From: Acidobacteriota bacterium
Lineage (GTDB): Bacteria; Acidobacteriota; Terriglobia; Bryobacterales; Bryobacteraceae
Length of the DNA stretch: 64,000 bases
Assembly: GCA_017304135.1 (NCBI GenBank)
Contig: JAFLBB010000019.1
Span: forward strand, 16,537-80,536
Direction of reading: 5' to 3'
Shown here: positions 37,750 through 46,857 of the stretch, piece by piece
Layout: each line of letters starts with the position of its first letter
How positions within the stretch are numbered: the stretch's first letter is position 1
Made by a program: the position numbers and the translations under genes
Notes under the pieces: model-generated
The model's database searches: none
Seen by the model: only the letters and a program-made list of their open reading frames with translations
Told to the model about the DNA's origin: nothing

Positions 37750-39099
37750 CTAGGCCAGCGAACCGAGATGCCGCAGCGCGCGCGCCGTCATGCGCGGGGC
37801 CGAATCGGGGGCGAGGAAGCTCGACTTGGCGCGCCAGGTTTCGTAACCGCCCACCTGGAATGCCTCCTCGGTGGGAATGTAGCCGTAGTAGCCGTTGGCA
37901 AGCTCAACGAGAAACGTCGCCGGGAACGGACTCTTCTTCTTCACTTCGAGACCGAGCTCCGTGAACGCCTCTCCGGGGAAGGTGGCGATGCCCAGAGCAC
38001 CGATGCGGAGAGCCTGGATCGGCACCTGCACCACCGGCCCGTAGCCGTTGTGAAGCTGCATGGTTTCGAGGGCGTAGATGTGCGAGCGGTCCTTATATGG
38101 TCCGGGCCCGGCCAGGGCCAGCGTGCGCTGCGCGGCGGCCACGGCGTCGCCCGAGGGCAGGCGCACACCGCATTCGATCGAATCGAGGGCGGCGTTGAGT
38201 TCCACCCAGTCCTGAAACTCAATGCCCTTCCATACGCGATAGCTTTCGGCGGCGAGAATGGCAGCCACCTCGTCCATGCGGCGATACGGCGGATATGGCT
38301 TGGCTGGCGGGTTCAGCGGATTGACGTTGTTTAGATTGCCCGAGCAGGCATTGGCAAGCGCCGCCATGCAGGGCGTGGTGACACCGGCGAGGCGCAGCAG
38401 ATGACGGCCCCACAGCGGGAAGTAGTCAGCGCTGATATGCGTGCCGGGAACGCCGCCGACGTAGTGGAGCGCGTAGCTCGCATAGAGGGCGAGTGGGCGG
38501 TCATCAAGCGTATGTACGGCGAGCAGTCCCATGTCGGGATCGATAGGCCCGGACGGTTCGATGATATTCGGGCTGCCGGCGGGCGGATTCATGAGCACCT
38601 TGTCGGCAGTGCCGCCGAAGGGGTCGGGCGGGATCGTGCCTGCCTTCATGCGGTAGCGGCGATTGAAGAGCAGGCTCGGCTCGCTGCCCACGCCCCAGCC
38701 GATCTTGGACGGCTGCAGGCGTGCGGCGGCCATGCGCACGCAATCGACGATGCGCATCCCCATCCAGCGCTGATAGAACGCATCGGGCTTGCTTTGGAAG
38801 AGGAACGCGCCGGGAGGAGCCGAGTGTGTATGCGTGGCCGAAAGCAGCACGTGCGAGGGCGGGATCTTCGTCTCGGCGGCGATCTCCTTCTTGGCCGCGT
38901 CGAGCACCTCTTGCGCAACGGCGCAGGAATCGATCGTCGCCAGGGCGATGCGCGCGTTGCCGTTGTCGAGCACAAGCGCGCGCACGTGAAGCTCGTCGTG
39001 GATCTCCGTGGCGGTGTGGTCCGACATCGACCCGGCCTGCGACGAGCCGAGAAGCGGCGTAATGTTAGCCGTCGCCGCGCCGGCGTGAAAACGGGCCAT
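37750..39099 (-). CDS. Neutral/alkaline ceramidase-like protein
   Basis: 449 residues. GAATANITPLLG at the start and ALATIDSCAV, LLSATHTHSAPPG, and the mid-protein YALHYVGGVPGTHISADYFP are the pattern of the neutral ceramidase N-terminal domain, where His residues of these segments bind zinc. It is shorter than full bacterial ceramidases (~650 residues) and lacks the C-terminal Ig-like domain and a signal peptide. In Acidobacteria and Planctomycetes such proteins are often only called hypothetical. The amide substrate is unknown. Confidence 0.7.
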   Translation of the reverse strand: MARFHAGAATANITPLLGSSQAGSMSDHTATEIHDELHVRALVLDNGNARIALATIDSCAVAQEVLDAAKKEIAAETKIPPSHVLLSATHTHSAPPGAFLFQSKPDAFYQRWMGMRIVDCVRMAAARLQPSKIGWGVGSEPSLLFNRRYRMKAGTIPPDPFGGTADKVLMNPPAGSPNIIEPSGPIDPDMGLLAVHTLDDRPLALYASYALHYVGGVPGTHISADYFPLWGRHLLRLAGVTTPCMAALANACSGNLNNVNPLNPPAKPYPPYRRMDEVAAILAAESYRVWKGIEFQDWVELNAALDSIECGVRLPSGDAVAAAQRTLALAGPGPYKDRSHIYALETMQLHNGYGPVVQVPIQALRIGALGIATFPGEAFTELGLEVKKKSPFPATFLVELANGYYGYIPTEEAFQVGGYETWRAKSSFLAPDSAPRMTARALRHLGSLA

Positions 39100-39117
39100 G
39101 GGTGCGCCCTCCGTTGC

Positions 39118-39975
39118 CTAGGATTTGATCGCCGACAAGATGACGCGTGTCGACAAGCTCTTGTTCAGCGTGTAGAAATGCAGGCCCGGCGCGCCGCGGG
39201 CGAGCAGTTCGCGGCACTGTGTGATGGCGTGCTCGAGGCCGATGGCCATCACGGCGGCTGCGTCGTCGCGGTGGCGGTCGAGGCGGGCGTGGAGGGCCTT
39301 GGGAATGGAAGCCCCGCACATCTTGGTGAAGCGTTCGATCTGCGCCACGTTGGTGATGGGCATGATGCCCGGCACGATGGGCGCGGTGATGCCGGCGGCG
39401 CGGGCGCGGGCCACGTAGGCGAAATAGTCGTTGTTATCGAAGAAAAGCTGCGTGATGAGGAAGCGCGCGCCGAGCTCGGTTTTGCGCTGCGTCCAGCGCA
39501 GATCTTCGTCGGGATTCACCGCCTGCGGGTGCATTTCCGGGTAGCAGGCCGCCCCGAGGCCAACGTCGAAGCGCTCGCGCAGGAACTCAATCAACTCGGT
39601 GGCGTGGCGGAACTCGCCATCAGCGGGCAGCCCCTCCTTGGGCACGTCGCCGCGCAAGGCGAGGATGTTCACGATGCCGCTGGAAACGAGGCGGCCGGCG
39701 ATTTCGGCAATCTCATCGCGCGTGTGGCCGAGGCAGGCCAGGTGGGCCATGGTGGGAATGCGCAGCGAGTTCTGGATGTGCGCCACCAGCTCCAGCGTGC
39801 GCGCTCGCGTGCTGCCGCCTGCGCCGTAGGTGACGGAGATAAAGTCGGGCTGATGCAGTTCCTGCAGCTCCGCCGCGGTCGCTAACAGATCGTCGGCCGC
39901 GGCCTCTGTCTTCGGCGGAAAGAACTCAAAGCTGAAGACAGGGGTGCCGCGGCCGTAAAAATCACCAATGATCAC
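39118..39975 (-). CDS. metF: 5,10-methylenetetrahydrofolate reductase
   Basis: 285 residues, the bacterial MetF length. FSFEFFPPKTEAA holds the conserved Glu that protonates the flavin reaction; DFISVTYGAGGSTR, AHLACLGHTRDEI, ILALRGD and TQLFFDNNDYF follow in family order. It reduces methylene-THF to methyl-THF with FAD, feeding methionine synthesis. The formaldehyde dehydrogenase gene lies 27 bases upstream in the same direction, making a small one-carbon pair. Confidence 0.94.
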   Translation of the reverse strand: MIIGDFYGRGTPVFSFEFFPPKTEAAADDLLATAAELQELHQPDFISVTYGAGGSTRARTLELVAHIQNSLRIPTMAHLACLGHTRDEIAEIAGRLVSSGIVNILALRGDVPKEGLPADGEFRHATELIEFLRERFDVGLGAACYPEMHPQAVNPDEDLRWTQRKTELGARFLITQLFFDNNDYFAYVARARAAGITAPIVPGIMPITNVAQIERFTKMCGASIPKALHARLDRHRDDAAAVMAIGLEHAITQCRELLARGAPGLHFYTLNKSLSTRVILSAIKS

Positions 39976-40002
39976 AAAGGCTATGGTAGCGTGAGCCGGG
40001 CT

Positions 40003-41202
40003 TTACGCAGCCGACTTGCGCACAATGCCGTGCGGGTCGAGGACGAACTTCTTGGCTGCGCCCTTGTCGAAATCCATGTAGCCGCTGGGCGCGTCTTCGA
40101 TGCCGATGACGCTCACGTTCACCGCCTTGGCGATCTGAATCTTGTCGTGCAGGATGGCCATCATGAGGTTGCGGTTGTAGCTCATCACCGGGCACTGGCC
40201 GGTGTGGAAGTGGTGCGATTTGGCCCAGCCCAAGCCGATGCGAATGCCGAGCATGCCGATCTTGGCATTGTCGTCGACGCCGCCCGGATCGCCCGTCACA
40301 TAGAGCCCGGGAATGCCCAGGCCGCCGCCGGCGCGCGTGAGGTCCATGAGCGAATTGAGTACGGTGGCGGGGCGCTCCACAGCCGCGTCCGAGCCGTGGC
40401 CGCGCGCTTCAAAGCCGACGCAATCGACGCCGCAATCCACTTCGGGCACGCCGAGAATCTGCTCAATCTGTTCGGCGATGTTGGCGTGCTTGCCGACGTC
40501 GATCGTCTCGCAACCGAAGCTGCGGGCCTGCGCGAGGCGTTCGGGAATCAGATCGCCGACGATCACCACAGCCGCGCCCAGCAACTGGCACGAGGCCGCA
40601 CAGGCAAGGCCGACAGGGCCGCCACCGGCCACATAGACCGTCGCTCCCGGCTTCACGCCCGCCGTCACCGCGCCGTGATAGCCGGTGGGGAAGATATCGC
40701 TGAGCAGCGTGAGGTCCTTGATCTTTGCCAGCGCCTTGTCGCGGTCAGGGAACTTCAACAGGTTCCAATCGGCATAAGGCACCATGACGTAATCGGCTTG
40801 GCCGCCGACCCACCCGCCCATATCGACGTAGCCGTAGGCCGCGCCCGGACGCGCCGGATTCACGTTCAGGCAGATGCCCGTCTTGCCTTCCTTGCAGTTG
40901 CGGCAACGCCCGCAGGCAATATTGAAGGGCACCGAGCAGATGTCGCCCACCTTGACGAATTCGACGTCGCGGCCGGCCTCAATCACTTCGCCCGTGATCT
41001 CATGGCCCAGCACGAGGCCCGTCGGCGCCGTCGTGCGCCCGCGCACCATGTGTTGATCGCTGCCGCAAATGTTGGTGGCGACGATCTTCAAAATAACGCC
41101 ATGCTCACACTTGCGGTCACCCAGCGCCAGCTTCGGATAGTCAATCGACAGAACTTCGACCTTCCCAGGTCCCATGTATGCAACGCCGCGGTTTGATGCC
41201 AT
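40003..41202 (-). CDS. fdhA: Glutathione-independent formaldehyde dehydrogenase (zinc alcohol dehydrogenase family)
   Basis: 399 residues, matching Pseudomonas putida FdhA. Catalytic zinc ligands Cys46 (TNICGSDQHM) and His67 (VLGHEITGEV); structural zinc Cys set in ACGRCRNCKEGKTGIC; Rossmann motif VYVAGGGPVGLACA. The long insertions (PARPGAAYGYVDMGGWVGGQ and DCVGFEARGHG) are typical of this group, which keeps NAD tightly bound and oxidises formaldehyde to formate without glutathione or acts as a dismutase. metF lies downstream. The sulfatase gene is divergent, 206 bases away. Confidence 0.9.
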   Translation of the reverse strand: MASNRGVAYMGPGKVEVLSIDYPKLALGDRKCEHGVILKIVATNICGSDQHMVRGRTTAPTGLVLGHEITGEVIEAGRDVEFVKVGDICSVPFNIACGRCRNCKEGKTGICLNVNPARPGAAYGYVDMGGWVGGQADYVMVPYADWNLLKFPDRDKALAKIKDLTLLSDIFPTGYHGAVTAGVKPGATVYVAGGGPVGLACAASCQLLGAAVVIVGDLIPERLAQARSFGCETIDVGKHANIAEQIEQILGVPEVDCGVDCVGFEARGHGSDAAVERPATVLNSLMDLTRAGGGLGIPGLYVTGDPGGVDDNAKIGMLGIRIGLGWAKSHHFHTGQCPVMSYNRNLMMAILHDKIQIAKAVNVSVIGIEDAPSGYMDFDKGAAKKFVLDPHGIVRKSAA

Positions 41203-41408
41203 AACGGGGGTCTCCTTTTCGCCCAGGCTCGGGCCTGACTCGGGGGACCGGTCCGCAACGCGAGTGAACGGCCGGCGCTGTTCAGGCTGAGCAGGCGACA
41301 GTTCATCACAATTTCCACGAACGGGTCAAGCGGTGCCGCCAGCGGGCGTTCGCGCCGAATGAGTGGGCCTGCCCGCCACGGCTTCTCATTTCGCACTAGA
41401 CTGCACCT

Positions 41409-43211
41409 ATGCAACGCCGCCAGTTCCTTGCCGCCGCCACCGCCCCGCTGGTTGCCCAAACCACTCCGCCGCGCCCCGCCCCACCGCGGCCCAACGTCAT
41501 CGTGATCCTCACCGACGACCAGGGCTTCGCCGACCTCGGCGCGCACGGCAATCCTCGATTAAAGACGCCGAACCTCGACAAGTTGCACGGCGAATCGGTG
41601 CGGCTCACCGACTTTCACGTGACCCCGATGTGCACGCCCACGCGCGGCCAATTGCTCACCGGGCGCGACGCGCTGGTCAACGGCGCGGTGAACGTATCGA
41701 GCGGCCGCACGCTGCTGCGGCGCGACCTTCCCACCATGGCCGACATCTTTGCCGCCTCCGGCTATCGCACCGGCATCTTCGGCAAATGGCACCTCGGCGA
41801 TTCCTATCCCTACCGCCCCGAGGATCGCGGCTTTCATGAGGCCGTGTGGTTCCCGTCATCGCATATCGGCGCCACCTCCGACGCCTGGAACAACGATTAC
41901 TTCAACGACCGCTACCGCCACAACGGCAAGCTGGAACAGTACAAGGGCTACTGCACCGACATCTTCTTCGACAGCGCCATCGACTGGATGCGGGCGCGGC
42001 AGACAGCCGGCGAGCGCTTCTTCACCTACCTGCCGCTGAACGCCGCGCACGGCCCGCTGTTCGTGCCCGACAAATACCGCGAACCCTACCGTGACCTGCC
42101 GCGCCCGCTGGCGAGCTTCTTCGGCATGATCGCCAACATCGATGAGAACGTGGGCAAGCTCGAAGCGTTTCTCGCCGAAACCGGGCTGCGCGACAACACC
42201 ATCCTCATCTTCATGACCGACAACGGCGGCACGGCCGGAGTCGATTTCTTCAACGCCGGTCAGCGCGGCCGCAAGATCACGCTGTGGGAAGGCGGCCATC
42301 GTGTGCCCTTCTTCCTGCGCTGGCCCAAGGGCGCGCTCGGCGGCTCGGCGCAGAAAGCGAAGTCGGTCAGGGAACTCACCGAGGTGCAGGATGTGTTGCC
42401 GACGCTGATCGACCTGTGCGGATTGAAGAAGCCCGCGGCGAAGTTCGATGGCCTCAGCCTGGCGCCGCTGATGCGCGGCCAGATTGCGCGGCTTCCGGAG
42501 CGCATGCTCGTGATCCAGTTCGGCCGCATGAACGTGGGCCGCCCGCAGTGGGGCGATTCCTGCGTGCTGTGGAACAATTGGCGGCTGGTGTATCTCACCG
42601 AGTTGTACGACGTCTCCCGCGATCCGGCGCAGAAGGTGAACGTCATCAAGGACCATCCTGACATCGCCGCGCGCATGACGGCTCACTACGAGAACTGGTG
42701 GAAGCAGGTGGAGCCTCGCCTGGAGCACCATCTGCCCATCCACATCGGTTCCGAGCGCGAGAACCCCACGCTCGCCTCACCCACCGAGTGGGCCGACGTG
42801 TTCATGGATCAGGGAAGCCAGATCCGCGCCGGGCTGCGGCGCAACGGCTTCTGGCATGTGATGGTGGAGCACAACGGGCGCTACGAGTTCACGCTGCGCC
42901 GCTGGGCCAGGGATGTCGATGCGGCCATGCGCGATCCGCTGCCGCCGCACCAGACTGAAGATGGCGCCAGCTACGCCGCCGGCGTCGCGCTGCCCATTCA
43001 TCGCGCCCGGCTCGCCATCGCGGGCATCGATCAATCACAATCGGTGGCGGCCGGCACGCGCGAGGTGAGGTTCACCGTTCAGCTTTTGGAAGGCTGGACG
43101 AAGATGCAGACCTGGTTCTACGACGACAAGGGGGCCGAGATCAGCGGCGCCTACTATGTGTATGTGGAGCGCAAGACGCCCGTGCCCGCCGCCGACGTTT
43201 CGAAAGCCTGA
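41409..43211 (+). CDS. Secreted sulfatase (formylglycine type)
   Basis: 600 residues. MQRRQFLAAATAPLVAQ is a Tat-like signal. The alkaline-phosphatase-superfamily core starts NVIVILTDDQGFADLG (metal ligands Asp36, Asp37). Cys75 in MCTPTRGQLLTGR is the CxPxR motif that is converted to formylglycine. IFGKWHLGD and FMTDNGGT complete the active site. The extra ~130 residues after the core are beta-rich. It removes sulfate from sulfated sugars or lipids. A formylglycine-generating enzyme is not in the window. The next gene starts four bases after the stop. Confidence 0.92.
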   Translation: MQRRQFLAAATAPLVAQTTPPRPAPPRPNVIVILTDDQGFADLGAHGNPRLKTPNLDKLHGESVRLTDFHVTPMCTPTRGQLLTGRDALVNGAVNVSSGRTLLRRDLPTMADIFAASGYRTGIFGKWHLGDSYPYRPEDRGFHEAVWFPSSHIGATSDAWNNDYFNDRYRHNGKLEQYKGYCTDIFFDSAIDWMRARQTAGERFFTYLPLNAAHGPLFVPDKYREPYRDLPRPLASFFGMIANIDENVGKLEAFLAETGLRDNTILIFMTDNGGTAGVDFFNAGQRGRKITLWEGGHRVPFFLRWPKGALGGSAQKAKSVRELTEVQDVLPTLIDLCGLKKPAAKFDGLSLAPLMRGQIARLPERMLVIQFGRMNVGRPQWGDSCVLWNNWRLVYLTELYDVSRDPAQKVNVIKDHPDIAARMTAHYENWWKQVEPRLEHHLPIHIGSERENPTLASPTEWADVFMDQGSQIRAGLRRNGFWHVMVEHNGRYEFTLRRWARDVDAAMRDPLPPHQTEDGASYAAGVALPIHRARLAIAGIDQSQSVAAGTREVRFTVQLLEGWTKMQTWFYDDKGAEISGAYYVYVERKTPVPAADVSKA

Positions 43212-43214
43212 CGC

Positions 43215-44591
43215 ATGCGCATTTGGGAGTGGTCATTGATGGCCCTGCTGATGGGCGCGGCGCGCTTGGCGCACGCAGGCATCCTGTGGGTGGAGGAAGC
43301 CTATCCGGCGGCCGCGGCCATTCAGATGAAGCACGGGCTGTGGCCCTATCGCGATTTCTTCTATGACAAGCCGCCGCTACCGGCGCTGCTCTATCGGCTC
43401 ACCAACATCACGCAGGGCGTGGAGTTGCGCATCCTCGGCGCGCTGTTTGTGATCTGGTGCGCGTGGCTCATCGCCGACTTCGCGCGCGAGCATTGGGGCG
43501 AGGCCGAATCGCGCGCAGCGGCCTGGCTCACAGCCTTCTTCCTCACGTTCGATACGCCCAGCGCCGTAATGGCGCTCGCGCCTGACCTGCTGCTGTTCGT
43601 GCCCCACGTTGCCGCGGTGTGGCTGGCCTGGCGAAAAAACGCGCTCGCCTCGGGCATCGTCTGCGGACTCGCCCTGCTCACCAACGCCAAGGCCGCGCTG
43701 CTCATTCCCGTCTGCATGGCCTTCGCCGGCGGCTTCGCCTGGCCCATCCCCGCCGCCGCGCTCGCCTTCGCCGCGCTGCCCTTCTGGATTCCCGGCTACC
43801 GCGAGCAGGTGTGGGACTTCGGCCGTCTCTATGCGCAGGACACCTTTGTCGCCGCGCCCTGGAAGGAAGGCGCGCTGCGCACGGGCAACTGGCTGGGCTT
43901 CCACGCCGCACTGGTGATTCCCGCCGCGTGGGCCTTGTGGCGCGACCGCGACTGGCGCTGGGCCGTGTGGATCGTGTTCTCCTGCGCCAGCGTCGTCATG
44001 GGCCTGCGCTTTTTCCCGCGCTACTATTTCGCGCTGTTGCCCGTGGCCGTGTTGCTCGCCGCGCGTGGACTCCACTTGCTGCCCCGCCCCGCGCGGCTGC
44101 TCATGCTGGCCCTGCTGCTCATCCCCGCCGCTCGCTTCGGCCCGCGCTTCGTCACGCTCTACGACGCAGGCGATGCGCAGTGGAGCGACACGGCGATGAA
44201 CCGCGACAGCCGCAATGTGCGCGATGTCTTCGCGCGGCTTCCCTTGAAAGAGGAGAGCGTGTTCGTCTGGGGTTACCGGCCTGACATCCTCGTCTACCTC
44301 GGCCGGCCCGTGGGCGCGCCGTTTCTCGATTCGCAGCCGCTCACCGGTGTGCTCGCTGACCGCCACTTGACCAGCAGCCAACCCACCGCCCCGGCGCTGG
44401 CCAGCACCAACCGCCAGGCCCTGATCGAGCGGCGTCCCAGCTTCATCATCGACGGTTTAGGACGGTACAATCCGAAACTGGCGATCACCGAATTCCCTGA
44501 ACTCGCAGCGTGGCTCAAGGCCCACTATCGACCCTACTTCAGCACCGAAGGGACGTTCGTTTACCGTCTAGCGCCCGCTCCAGCACGGTGA
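43215..44591 (+). CDS. GT-C-like multi-spanning membrane glycosyltransferase, putative
   Basis: 458 residues with about ten hydrophobic segments. The first periplasmic loop (WVEEAYPAAAAIQMKHG, then YRDFFYDKPPL) resembles the acidic-residue and YxDxxxxKPP loop of PMT/ArnT-like GT39/GT83 transferases, which use polyprenyl-linked sugars. The C-terminal ~130 residues are a soluble domain. The 24 terminal bases overlap the converging enoyl-CoA hydratase gene. The donor and acceptor are unknown. Confidence 0.6.
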   Translation: MRIWEWSLMALLMGAARLAHAGILWVEEAYPAAAAIQMKHGLWPYRDFFYDKPPLPALLYRLTNITQGVELRILGALFVIWCAWLIADFAREHWGEAESRAAAWLTAFFLTFDTPSAVMALAPDLLLFVPHVAAVWLAWRKNALASGIVCGLALLTNAKAALLIPVCMAFAGGFAWPIPAAALAFAALPFWIPGYREQVWDFGRLYAQDTFVAAPWKEGALRTGNWLGFHAALVIPAAWALWRDRDWRWAVWIVFSCASVVMGLRFFPRYYFALLPVAVLLAARGLHLLPRPARLLMLALLLIPAARFGPRFVTLYDAGDAQWSDTAMNRDSRNVRDVFARLPLKEESVFVWGYRPDILVYLGRPVGAPFLDSQPLTGVLADRHLTSSQPTAPALASTNRQALIERRPSFIIDGLGRYNPKLAITEFPELAAWLKAHYRPYFSTEGTFVYRLAPAPAR

Positions 44592-45338
44592 GCGCTTTTC
44601 AAGAAACGCGCCGATGCCTTCCTGCGCGTCAGCGGCGAGCGCGTTCATCGACATCACTTCCTTCGCATAGGCATACGCCTTCGGCTGCTCCAGATCGATC
44701 TGCGCGTAGAAGGCCTGCTTGCCCAGCGCCACGGTGAACGAACTCGACGCGGCCACCTGACCGGCGAGTTCGCGCGTGGTCGTCTCGAGTTCCGCCGCCG
44801 GCACAACGCGGTTCACCAGCCCCCATTCGGCTGCCGTCGCCGCATCCACCAACCGCCCGGTGAGCAGCATCTCCATGGCACGCTTCCGTCCAATCGCGCG
44901 CGTGAGGGCCACCATCGGCGTCGTGCAGAAGAGGCCGATCTTCACGCCCGGCGTGGCAAACGCGGCGGCCTCGCTCGCCACCACCAGATCGCACGTTGCC
45001 GCCAACTGGCAGCCCGCGGCCGTGGCCAAGCCCTGCACCTGCGCAATCACCGGTTGCGGAATCGACTGCACCAGCGCCATCAACTCCGTGCAGACGTCGA
45101 AGAGTTCTCGGTACTCCACCACGCTGCGCCCCACCATCTCGCTCAAATCGTGGCCGCTCGAAAACACCTTGCCCTCGGCCGCCAGCACCACTGCCCGCGC
45201 CCCGGCATCAGCCCCCACCGCGCGCAGCTTCGCCATCAACTCGCGCATCAACTCGAGCGAGAGCGCATTGCGCTTCTCGGCGCGGTTCAACGTCACCACA
45301 GCCACCGCGCCCTCGCGCGCCACCTTCACCAAGGTCAT
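44568..45338 (-). CDS. Enoyl-CoA hydratase/isomerase family protein
   Basis: 256 residues. ATG 45338 is chosen because CAGGAGG lies nine bases upstream; the frame continues upstream without meaning. Crotonase fold: VAVVTLNRAEKRNALS, SSGHDLSEMVG (oxyanion-hole region), GLATAAGCQLAATCDLVVAS, and GVKIGLFCTTP. The second catalytic Glu position of true hydratases (usually in ..E.GL) is replaced in the visible FATPGVKIGL segment, so it may be an isomerase, a hydratase-like mitochondrial-type ECHDC3 relative or another crotonase. Acyl-CoA substrate is expected. Confidence 0.83.
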   Translation of the reverse strand: MTLVKVAREGAVAVVTLNRAEKRNALSLELMRELMAKLRAVGADAGARAVVLAAEGKVFSSGHDLSEMVGRSVVEYRELFDVCTELMALVQSIPQPVIAQVQGLATAAGCQLAATCDLVVASEAAAFATPGVKIGLFCTTPMVALTRAIGRKRAMEMLLTGRLVDAATAAEWGLVNRVVPAAELETTTRELAGQVAASSSFTVALGKQAFYAQIDLEQPKAYAYAKEVMSMNALAADAQEGIGAFLEKRSPCWSGR

Positions 45339-45372
45339 GCCGTAACGCCTCCTGGTGATAGCATAACGGCCC

Positions 45373-46833
45373 ATGCGCTCGTTTCCCGCCTGGGACAAAG
45401 ACACGCTGCCCGAGGTGCCCGATGCCGGCCGCCGCAAGTGGACCTCGCTCATCGGTCCTGGGCTCCTCATGGTAGGCGCCAATATCGGCGGCGGCGAATG
45501 GCTCTTTGGTCCGCTCGTCACGGCGCAGTATGGCGGCAAGGTGTTGTGGCTGGCCACCGTGTCCATCCTCGTGCAGGTAGCCTACAACCTCGCCGTGATG
45601 CGCTACGCCCTCTACACCGGTGAGTCGATCTTCGTCGGCTTCTTTCGCACGCCCCCCGGCCCCACGTTCTGGACCGGCTTCTATCTGCTCTTCGAGTTCG
45701 GCGCCATCTGGCCCTACCTCAGTTCCAACGCCGCCGTACCGCTGGCCAGCGCGCTGCTCGGCCGCCTGCCCACGGCCGCCGACGCCGACTTCGTGCGCAT
45801 GCTCGGCTACGCCATCTTCTGCTGCGCCTTCATCCCGCTCATCTTCGGCGGCAAGGTCTATTACGCGCTGGAGAAGGTGATGGTGACCAAGCTCGTCATC
45901 GTGCTCAGCTTCCTCGGCTTCGTTTGTGTGTTTTACGTGAGCCCGGCCACGTGGTGGGAGGTGATCAGCGGCTTCTTCCGCTTCGGCACACTGCCTGAGG
46001 GCGAATTCAACTGGGCGACACTGGCCGCCTTCAGTGCCGTGGCGGGCGCGGGCGGGTTGACGAATTCGGCCTTCTCCAGCTACGCGCGCGACAAAGGTTG
46101 GGGCATGGGCGCCAAGACCGGCGCCATTCCTTCGGCCATCGGCGGCCGTACTGTCAAGCTCTCGCACACCGGAAAGGTCTTTGAGGTGACGGCGGAATCG
46201 TTGCCCTTGTGGCGGCGGTGGCTGCAGGTGATTGAACGCGACCAGTTCTGGCTGTGGCTGCCGGGTTGTCTCTTGGGCATGGCTCTGCCGGCGATGTTTT
46301 CACTCGAGTTCGTGCGCGGCGTCAAGAATGTCGACGGCAATGCCGTGGCGGCGATGACGGCCGATGCGTTGGCGCGGTCGCATGGCCAGGTGTTCTGGTT
46401 CCTCACGCTGCTCTGCGGGTTCCTCATCATGGCCCCCACGCAGGTGAGCCAGTTGGATTCCATCGCCCGCCGCTGGACCGACATCATCTGGATTGGCGCC
46501 CGGCGCACGCATTCGATGGAAACGCACAAGGTGAAGATTGTCTACTACACCATCCTCGGCGTTTACTTCTTTTGGGGCCTCATCGCGCTGCGCATCACGC
46601 CCAATCCGCTCGTGCTCGCCATCGCCACCGGCGTCATGTGGAACTTCGCGCTCGGCTTCACCGCCCTGCACACGCTCAGCGTCCTGCGCCGTCTGTTGCC
46701 GCGCGAGTTGCAGCCCGGCTGGCTGGCACAATTTGGACTGGTGGCCTGCGCCACGTTCTACTTCGGCATCTCCGGCCTCGGCTTCGTCCAGCAGTGGCCC
46801 AAGGTGGTGGCCTGGCTGGGCTCGCTTTGGTAG
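45373..46833 (+). CDS. Nramp-family transporter lacking the canonical metal motif
   Basis: 486 residues, 11-12 membrane helices. The start SLIGPGLLMVGANIGGGEWLFGPLV aligns with Nramp TM1 but has ANIGGGE where Mn/Fe Nramps have DPGN. In TM6 the usual MPH-type motif is also absent (AFSAVAGAGGLTNSAFSSYARD). Such divergence is known for Nramp-related magnesium transporters and for an uncharacterised bacterial clade. It is probably an ion or small-solute carrier of the LeuT fold in the inner membrane. It starts 35 bases from the divergent enoyl-CoA hydratase gene. Confidence 0.75.
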   Translation: MRSFPAWDKDTLPEVPDAGRRKWTSLIGPGLLMVGANIGGGEWLFGPLVTAQYGGKVLWLATVSILVQVAYNLAVMRYALYTGESIFVGFFRTPPGPTFWTGFYLLFEFGAIWPYLSSNAAVPLASALLGRLPTAADADFVRMLGYAIFCCAFIPLIFGGKVYYALEKVMVTKLVIVLSFLGFVCVFYVSPATWWEVISGFFRFGTLPEGEFNWATLAAFSAVAGAGGLTNSAFSSYARDKGWGMGAKTGAIPSAIGGRTVKLSHTGKVFEVTAESLPLWRRWLQVIERDQFWLWLPGCLLGMALPAMFSLEFVRGVKNVDGNAVAAMTADALARSHGQVFWFLTLLCGFLIMAPTQVSQLDSIARRWTDIIWIGARRTHSMETHKVKIVYYTILGVYFFWGLIALRITPNPLVLAIATGVMWNFALGFTALHTLSVLRRLLPRELQPGWLAQFGLVACATFYFGISGLGFVQQWPKVVAWLGSLW

Positions 46834-46857
46834 CGGAGCGGTTGCGATACTGAGAGG

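Noticed and set aside
36061..38334. 757-codon open frame on the plus strand
   Set aside because: It lies antisense to the metalloprotease and ceramidase-like genes, whose domains and motifs are clear. Long antisense frames are expected at this GC content; its translation is low-complexity Arg/Gly/Ala without motifs.
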